Assembly: GCF_001262505.1 (NCBI RefSeq)
Contig: NZ_KQ410723.1
Span: forward strand, 62,001-126,000
Direction of reading: 5' to 3'
Source: Shinella sp. SUS2
GTDB lineage: Bacteria > Pseudomonadota > Alphaproteobacteria > Rhizobiales > Rhizobiaceae
Length of the DNA: 64,000 bases
Below, one piece after another: positions 59,407 to 64,000 of this stretch. Every line of letters starts with the position of its first letter. Position 1 is the stretch's first letter. A program made the position numbers and the translations under genes. The notes under the pieces were generated by a model. The model was not told the origin of the DNA. It searched no databases and was given only the letters and a program-made list of their open reading frames with translations.

Positions 59407-60876
59407 ATGATCAAGTTCAAGACCTCCACCGGAACCGTCTCGGTCAACAACTGGGGCTACGAATTGCAGGGGCTGAACGGCAATGCCCTCGACCCCACCC
59501 TGCTCGCTTCGGCAACGCACGACCTCCTGGTAATCGATGCCTCGCGCGACGGAACCGATGCCGGACGGTTTTCCGCCGACGACCTCACCCGGATGAAGGA
59601 CGGCATGGGCGGGCGCTCCGTCGTCGTCTCCTATACCTCGATCGGCGAAGCCTCCGATTTCCGCGACTACTGGCGTGACGGCTGGACGACCACGGGCATC
59701 GCAACGGGCAAACTGACCGACAAGGCACCCGACTGGCTGGGACCGGTCAATCCGGACTGGCCGGAAAGCCGCAAGGTCCGCTACTGGGATAGCGACTGGC
59801 AGAAGATCATCTTCAACGACAAGAAGACCGGCGAGGTGGACGCCATCGTCAAGGCCGGCTTCGACGCGGCCTATCTCGATATCGTCGACGGCTATTATTT
59901 CTGGGGTGCGGAAGTCTCGGCCAAGGACCGCGAAGCGGGCGATCCGAAGACCGTCAAGCAGGCGGCGCAAAGCATGGTGGATTTCATCGTCGCGCTGACA
60001 GACCACGCGCGCGAGACGAATCCCGATTTCTTCGTGATCCCGCAGAACGGCGCCTGGATCCTCAACGATCTCGGGTCCGACACTGCGCGCAAAAAAGCCT
60101 ATCTCGACGCCATCGGCGGCATTGCGGTGGAGGACCTCTACTTTCGCGGCGACAAGGACGAGAACAATACGCTCCGTCCGGACGAGGAGACCATCGCGAT
60201 CCTCAAACGCGATTTTCTCGACAAGGGCAAGCCGGTCTTCGTCGTCGATTACATCAACGGCGAAAAGCGGGTCGCCGACTTCAATAAACTGGCGCTGGAG
60301 GATGGCTTCATTCCCTTCGCCTCGCCCGATCGCGATCTCGACCGGCTGGTCGGCACCCATGACGGCGACCCGGCCTACATCAAGCCCTCGGCGAAGGCCG
60401 ATGTGCTGCGCGGCTCCAAGCTCGCAGACACGATCCATGCGCTGGCGGGCGACGACAGGATCGACGGCCGGACCGGAAACGACTCGCTCTATGGCGGTGC
60501 AGGCAGGGACACGCTGACGGGTGGGGCTGGCGCGGACCGGCTCAAGGGTGGTGCCGGGGCCGATATTTTCGTCTTCAAGTCCATCAAGGAGACGACGGTC
60601 GCCGCCTCCGGGCGCGATACCGTCCTCGATTTTTCCCGGAAGGACGGCGACAGGATCGACCTGAAGGCTATCGATGCCAACACGAAATCCGGCAGCGACC
60701 AGGCGTTTGCCTTCATCGGCGCGCAGGCGCTCCACAAGAAGGCGGGCGAGTTGCGCTATGAGGCGAAGGGCGGCGACACCTTTCTCTCCGGTGATGTTGA
60801 TGGAGACGGCAAGGCGGACTTTTCCATCCGGTTCAATGCCACCCTCGCCTTCGCGAAGGGCGATTTCATCCTCTAA
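59407..60876 (+). CDS. Secreted GH114-like (TM1410/endo-alpha-1,4-polygalactosaminidase-type) protein with RTX repeats
   Basis: 489 residues without an N-terminal signal peptide. About 5-320 is a TIM-barrel domain of the TM1410/GH114 group: WGYELQGLNGNAL, HDLLVIDASRDGTDAGRFSA, VVSYTSIGEASDFRDYW, FDAAYLDIVDGYYFW, FVIPQNGAWIL. C-terminal RTX nonapeptides (about 335-395, GGAGRDTLTGGAGADRLKGG) and a serralysin-type tail with GDVDGDGKADFSI bind Ca2+ and direct type I secretion. Likely an extracellular hydrolase for galactosaminogalactan-like polysaccharide. AGGA lies before ATG 59407. Stop overlaps that of the LacI gene by 4 nt. Confidence 0.87.
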   Translation: MIKFKTSTGTVSVNNWGYELQGLNGNALDPTLLASATHDLLVIDASRDGTDAGRFSADDLTRMKDGMGGRSVVVSYTSIGEASDFRDYWRDGWTTTGIATGKLTDKAPDWLGPVNPDWPESRKVRYWDSDWQKIIFNDKKTGEVDAIVKAGFDAAYLDIVDGYYFWGAEVSAKDREAGDPKTVKQAAQSMVDFIVALTDHARETNPDFFVIPQNGAWILNDLGSDTARKKAYLDAIGGIAVEDLYFRGDKDENNTLRPDEETIAILKRDFLDKGKPVFVVDYINGEKRVADFNKLALEDGFIPFASPDRDLDRLVGTHDGDPAYIKPSAKADVLRGSKLADTIHALAGDDRIDGRTGNDSLYGGAGRDTLTGGAGADRLKGGAGADIFVFKSIKETTVAASGRDTVLDFSRKDGDRIDLKAIDANTKSGSDQAFAFIGAQALHKKAGELRYEAKGGDTFLSGDVDGDGKADFSIRFNATLAFAKGDFIL

Positions 60877-61904
60877 CCCTTTGCCAGCCGGTCGTCCGAA
60901 CGCTCGATCAGTTTCGGCATGATGAGGGTCTGCAGCGCCTCGGGCGCTTCGCCCTCCATGCGGCGCAGGATGTAGTTGCCGAGCATTTCGCTCGGCTCGT
61001 GGATCGGCAGGAAATAGGTGGTGATCGGCGGCGCGAAGTACTGGCTGACATTGAGGTCGTCGGTCGCGTTGATGACGGCATCGCGGCCGTGCACGAGGCC
61101 GCGCGCGTGGAAACCGGAGAAGGCGCCGAGCGCCGAGGCCTCGTTGGCGCAGATGTAGGCGGTCGGCGGGTCTGCCAGCTCGGACATGTGCAGCACGTTT
61201 TCGCGGCCAAAGGCAGGGGTCAGGTGGCCGTGCGCGATGAGCGCGGGATCGAAGGCGAGGCCGGCGGTTTCCAGCGCCTGACGATAGGCTTGCAGGCGCG
61301 TCATCGCGTAGCTGAGCTCGGCCATCGGGTTGATCAGCGCGATGCGGCGATGGCCGCGTTCGGCAAGCCGCGCGACGGAGTGGCGGATCATCTGCTCGTT
61401 GTCGGCATCGACATAGGCATGCGGCGCGTTGCGGATCGTCGTGCCGTAGGTGACGAAGGGGAAATCCGCCTTCTGCATGATGCGCACGCGCGGATCGTCG
61501 GCCCTTGTGCCCGACACGATGATGCCGTCGGCCTTCTTCAGCGAGACGATTTGCTGGATGGTCGCAAGGCTTTCTTCGAAATTGCGCACGGCATAGAGCG
61601 AAACGCGGTAGGGGCTTTCCTCCAGCGCCCAGGAGATACCGCTGAGAAGCTGGGCGTATTCGACGCCTTCCCATTCGTTCTGCTTGGGGCCGGGCGCGGT
61701 CATGATCGCGGCGACCTGGTAGGTCTTTCCGGTGCGAAGCTGCACACCATGCATGTTGAGCTGGTAGCCGACGCGCTCGGCGGCGGCGACGACGATGGCG
61801 CGGGTTTCCGGCCGCACCTGCGGGCTGTCGTTCAGCGCCTTCGATACGGTGGCGATCGAAAGGCCCGTTTCCTGCGCGATGGTCTTGATCGTCGGTCTTT
61901 GCAT
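60873..61904 (-). CDS. LacI family transcriptional regulator
   Basis: 343 residues. N-terminal LacI HTH (TIKTIAQETGLSIATVSKAL, NDSPQVRPETR) with hinge helix, then a periplasmic-binding-protein-like sensor domain (DGIIVSGTRADDPRV, YVDADNEQMIRHSVARLAER, GHRRIALI). ATG 61904 follows the hydrolase stop by 14 nt, so it is cotranscribed with the sugar ABC permease and GH63-like gene and probably controls them. The IATVSKAL recognition helix makes it a plausible binder of the ATATAAACGTTTATAT sites 2.9-6.3 kb away; the link is inference. Confidence 0.92.
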   Translation of the reverse strand: MQRPTIKTIAQETGLSIATVSKALNDSPQVRPETRAIVVAAAERVGYQLNMHGVQLRTGKTYQVAAIMTAPGPKQNEWEGVEYAQLLSGISWALEESPYRVSLYAVRNFEESLATIQQIVSLKKADGIIVSGTRADDPRVRIMQKADFPFVTYGTTIRNAPHAYVDADNEQMIRHSVARLAERGHRRIALINPMAELSYAMTRLQAYRQALETAGLAFDPALIAHGHLTPAFGRENVLHMSELADPPTAYICANEASALGAFSGFHARGLVHGRDAVINATDDLNVSQYFAPPITTYFLPIHEPSEMLGNYILRRMEGEAPEALQTLIMPKLIERSDDRLAKG

Positions 61905-61918
61905 CGCGTCTCGGCTCG

Positions 61919-63619
61919 CTACGGCTGGTCCTGGCTGAGGGAGGCGGCGAGGAGAATATAGGCGGCGGATGTCCAGGCGAACGCCCGGTCCCGCAAGCCC
62001 CTCCCCGACCGGGCATCGAAGTTCTCGGCCATACCGTTTTTGGAGGCAAGAGAACAGAACTTTTCCGCGATCGTCGTCGCAAGTTCCATTTCCCCTTGCC
62101 GGCGAAGGCCGTCCCAGAGCAGCAGCGTCGTCGGCGCCCAGATGGGGCCGCGCCAATAGCCGTCGTCCTCGTAGAGCGGGCTTTTAGGACTTTCCGTCGC
62201 CGGCCCCCATTCGGTGATGAAACCACCGTCCGTTAGCCGGGCAAGGAGTTTTTGCACGATCGCGCGCGGCAGGCGGTCGCCGAGGAGAAGCGGCATGAAC
62301 TGAATGAGGTTCTGGTCGGGCAGCACGCACTGCGGATCGTCGGCGAGCCGGGCGCAAAACGTTTCGCCGGTCCAGAGGGTTTTGATCAGCAGGCTTTTCA
62401 AACCTTCCGCCTTCGCCCGCCAGGCGGCGGCGCGGACAGGCTCGTCTTCCAGAAGGGTGGAGAGCGTGTCGCAGGCGAGGATCAGAAAGGTCGGCAGATC
62501 GGGAGAGACGACGGGGCCGCCCTCGGCGAAGAAGGTGGCGTTGTCCCAGCCGCTATCGTTGCCGTGGAAATAGCCCGGCAGGTTTCCTTCGCCGGCGCGG
62601 GCGTGGGTGAGCCAGTAGTCGACCTGTTTTCCGATTTTGTCCCTGAGATAGGTTTTGCGTTCGGGCGTCAGGAAGCCGGGATGTTCGGCCTCGATCAGCG
62701 AGACGGCCCAGCCGTGCACCGGCGGCTTGGTGAAGGCGAAGAGCACGTCGCGGTCGTTGATGTAATCGGGCAGCAAGCCGGAGGCATCCTGATGGTCGAA
62801 GATGACGGCGAGCTGGTCAAAGGCGAGGCTTGCATCGGCTCCCGCGACGCCGAGCGCGGAAAAGGCGTTGTCCCAGCTCCAGATGTTGATCATGTGGTTC
62901 TTGGACATGTAGATCGCCGGCCGCGTCAGCACGCCGCCGGCCGGCACGCCATTCGCCCAGAGCAGGTAACTGGCGAGACGGTGCGCCTCCCCCTGCCCGG
63001 CGAGGGCTATTGGCATGCGCGTGCGCCAGCCGGCAAAATCCGCCGATGCGCCCGCCAGCGCATCCCCATAGCGTCCCGGATGCTCCGTGCACGGCACCGT
63101 GCGGAAGAAATCGACGCTGGCCTCGAAGGTTTTGCCGGAGAAGGAAAAGCTCACCTTTTCCGAATGGTCGCGCTGCCAGGCGCCGGTGACGTCGAGCGTA
63201 CCCGTGACGGTGCGCGGGATGAATTTGACGTTTTCGACGGCCGCGACGAGGCACTGTTCGCCCTGCGGCGTGCGGTAGACGTAATCGTAACGCGAGCCTT
63301 CGAGGTGGAAGCGCACACCGGCCGCGACGCCGGCGACGTGTAGCCGCTCGCCCTCACCGATGACGAAGGCGACTTCGCCTTTGCCGATCCGCGCGACAAG
63401 CTTTTCAGGCGCGAGTTCGAAGATCGGCGTCGCCGGGTTGCCGGCCGCATCGAAAAACGCCACCCGGCAGAGGCGGCCGAGCGAGGGACGCTCGTCGCCG
63501 CCAGCGACAAAGCGGAGGTAGAGGGCACGTTCACCCTCGCCACCCGGTACCGCCATCATCGACAGGGTGAGGAAACGGCCCTTCCGGCTGAACGGGATAT
63601 GGTCGATGTCGAAGAGCAT
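61919..63619 (-). CDS. GH63/MGH1-like (alpha/alpha)6 glycoside hydrolase
   Basis: 566 residues. N-terminal beta-rich domain to about 190, then a six-hairpin domain with WSWDNAFSALGVAGADASLA, FDHQDASGLLPDYIND, HGWAVSLIE, DSGWDNATFF and EDDGYWRGPIWAPTTLLLW, typical of GH63/GH37-related clan members (mannosylglycerate, glucosylglycerate or trehalose-type alpha-glycosides). No signal peptide; acts on imported sugar. ATG 63619 has AAGGGG 6 nt upstream within the end of the permease gene. Part of a sugar ABC operon with a LacI regulator. Substrate unresolved. Confidence 0.85.
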   Translation of the reverse strand: MLFDIDHIPFSRKGRFLTLSMMAVPGGEGERALYLRFVAGGDERPSLGRLCRVAFFDAAGNPATPIFELAPEKLVARIGKGEVAFVIGEGERLHVAGVAAGVRFHLEGSRYDYVYRTPQGEQCLVAAVENVKFIPRTVTGTLDVTGAWQRDHSEKVSFSFSGKTFEASVDFFRTVPCTEHPGRYGDALAGASADFAGWRTRMPIALAGQGEAHRLASYLLWANGVPAGGVLTRPAIYMSKNHMINIWSWDNAFSALGVAGADASLAFDQLAVIFDHQDASGLLPDYINDRDVLFAFTKPPVHGWAVSLIEAEHPGFLTPERKTYLRDKIGKQVDYWLTHARAGEGNLPGYFHGNDSGWDNATFFAEGGPVVSPDLPTFLILACDTLSTLLEDEPVRAAAWRAKAEGLKSLLIKTLWTGETFCARLADDPQCVLPDQNLIQFMPLLLGDRLPRAIVQKLLARLTDGGFITEWGPATESPKSPLYEDDGYWRGPIWAPTTLLLWDGLRRQGEMELATTIAEKFCSLASKNGMAENFDARSGRGLRDRAFAWTSAAYILLAASLSQDQP

Positions 63620-63621
63620 CG

Positions 63622-64000
63622 TCACCCCTTGACCGAGGAGCCGACGGCGCCGTCCATGATGTAGCGCTGCGCCAGGAAGAACAGGGCGAGCGGCGGCAGG
63701 CAGAGCACGACGGTGATCGCCGCGATCGATGTCACGTCCACCTCATGCAGGCCCTTGAACATGGAGAGGCCGAGGGTGAGCGTGTACATGGACTGGTCGT
63801 TTAGGAAGATCAGCGGGCCGAGATAGTCGTTCCAGGCATTCATGAAGTGGAACGTGCCGACCAACACCAGCGCCGGCATCATCAGCGGCAGGTGAATGCG
63901 CCAATAGATATCGAAGGCATTGGCCCCGTCCATGCGCGCGGCCTCGTCGATCTCGACCGGCACCGTCATGATGTACTGGCGCAGCAGGAAGACGAAGAAG
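63622..64000 (-). CDS. Carbohydrate ABC transporter permease, MalG family (5' truncated by window edge)
   Basis: The last 125 residues of a CUT1-type permease, open to the window edge. It has the EAA loop PVEIDEAARMDGANAFDIYW and RIHLPLMMPALVLVGTFHFM, then two helices (TSIAAITVVLCLPPLALFFL) and the conserved tail QRYIMDGAVGSSVKG. The stop overlaps nothing but lies 2 nt before the hydrolase ATG, so the genes are coupled. Binding protein, partner permease and ATPase must lie beyond base 64000 or elsewhere. Confidence 0.92.
   Translation of the reverse strand, partial: FFVFLLRQYIMTVPVEIDEAARMDGANAFDIYWRIHLPLMMPALVLVGTFHFMNAWNDYLGPLIFLNDQSMYTLTLGLSMFKGLHEVDVTSIAAITVVLCLPPLALFFLAQRYIMDGAVGSSVKG

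Noticed and set aside
59362..62226. A 954-codon minus-strand frame across the GH114 and LacI genes
   Set aside because: It runs through three real genes in the wrong frame or strand and contains no recognisable domain.

Overview
The window is high-GC, tightly packed alphaproteobacterial DNA. Gene content and order point to Rhizobiales, most likely Rhizobiaceae (Rhizobium/Agrobacterium/Ensifer/Shinella group). The main pointers are a PodJ-type polar organiser with Sel1 and peptidoglycan-binding domains, a RIME-like intergenic palindromic repeat, a TIGR02186-TauE pair, a cold-shock/S21 cluster and many polar-amino-acid ABC transporters. The genus cannot be fixed from this sequence alone. It reads as ordinary chromosome: no transposase, integrase, phage block or CRISPR array was seen.

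Layout. 0-4.2 kb: the 3' end of galE, a chorismate mutase, a cyanide-insensitive-type cytochrome bd operon (cydA-cydB-DUF2474) and two small paralogous exported proteins. 4.7-13.8 kb: a terminator-bounded divergent cluster. The minus arm has an arginine/ornithine-type ABC transporter and an M20 amidohydrolase. The plus arm has an arginine-deiminase/DDAH-fold hydrolase, a TetR regulator, an aminotransferase and an AruI-like ThDP decarboxylase. It looks like a catabolic island for a guanidino or ureido amino acid. 13.9-25.9 kb: an unknown ParB-like protein, mscL, a transporter-fused hybrid histidine kinase with a convergent LuxR-type regulator, pyrD and assorted housekeeping or unknown genes. 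26-32.2 kb: the Lhr-like helicase/PdeM DNA-repair pair, an HxlR regulator, a universal stress protein behind a perfect FNR/FixK-type box, and the TIGR02186-TauE pair. 32.7-36.6 kb: podJ.

37-42.6 kb: a three-gene fatty-acid beta-oxidation operon (acyl-CoA dehydrogenase, thiolase, FadJ-type multifunctional protein) behind a perfect 26-bp inverted repeat, with a RIME-like repeat between thiolase and fadJ. 42.8-44.6 kb: cold-shock protein, ribosomal protein S21 and three small unknown genes with several leader or terminator hairpins. 44.7-47.7 kb: a translationally coupled CHASE3 kinase / single-domain regulator / REC-HWE kinase cluster. 47.8-53.4 kb: divergent paralogous EamA transporters, an S24-type repressor, an orphan binding protein and an XagB-like membrane glycosyltransferase.

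53.5-64 kb: glycan-related region. A GH42 beta-galactosidase, an SDR, an amino-acid-type permease of unusual architecture and its binding protein share the LacI-type operator ATATAAACGTTTATAT, one copy before GH42 and two copies 22 bp apart before the binding protein. A tRNA-Gly(CCC), a GH114-like protein with an RTX tail, a LacI regulator, a GH63/MGH1-like hydrolase and the end of a MalG-type permease follow. The most promising material for new biology is the guanidino/ureido amino-acid island and the LacI-operator set that joins a beta-galactosidase to an amino-acid-type transporter.
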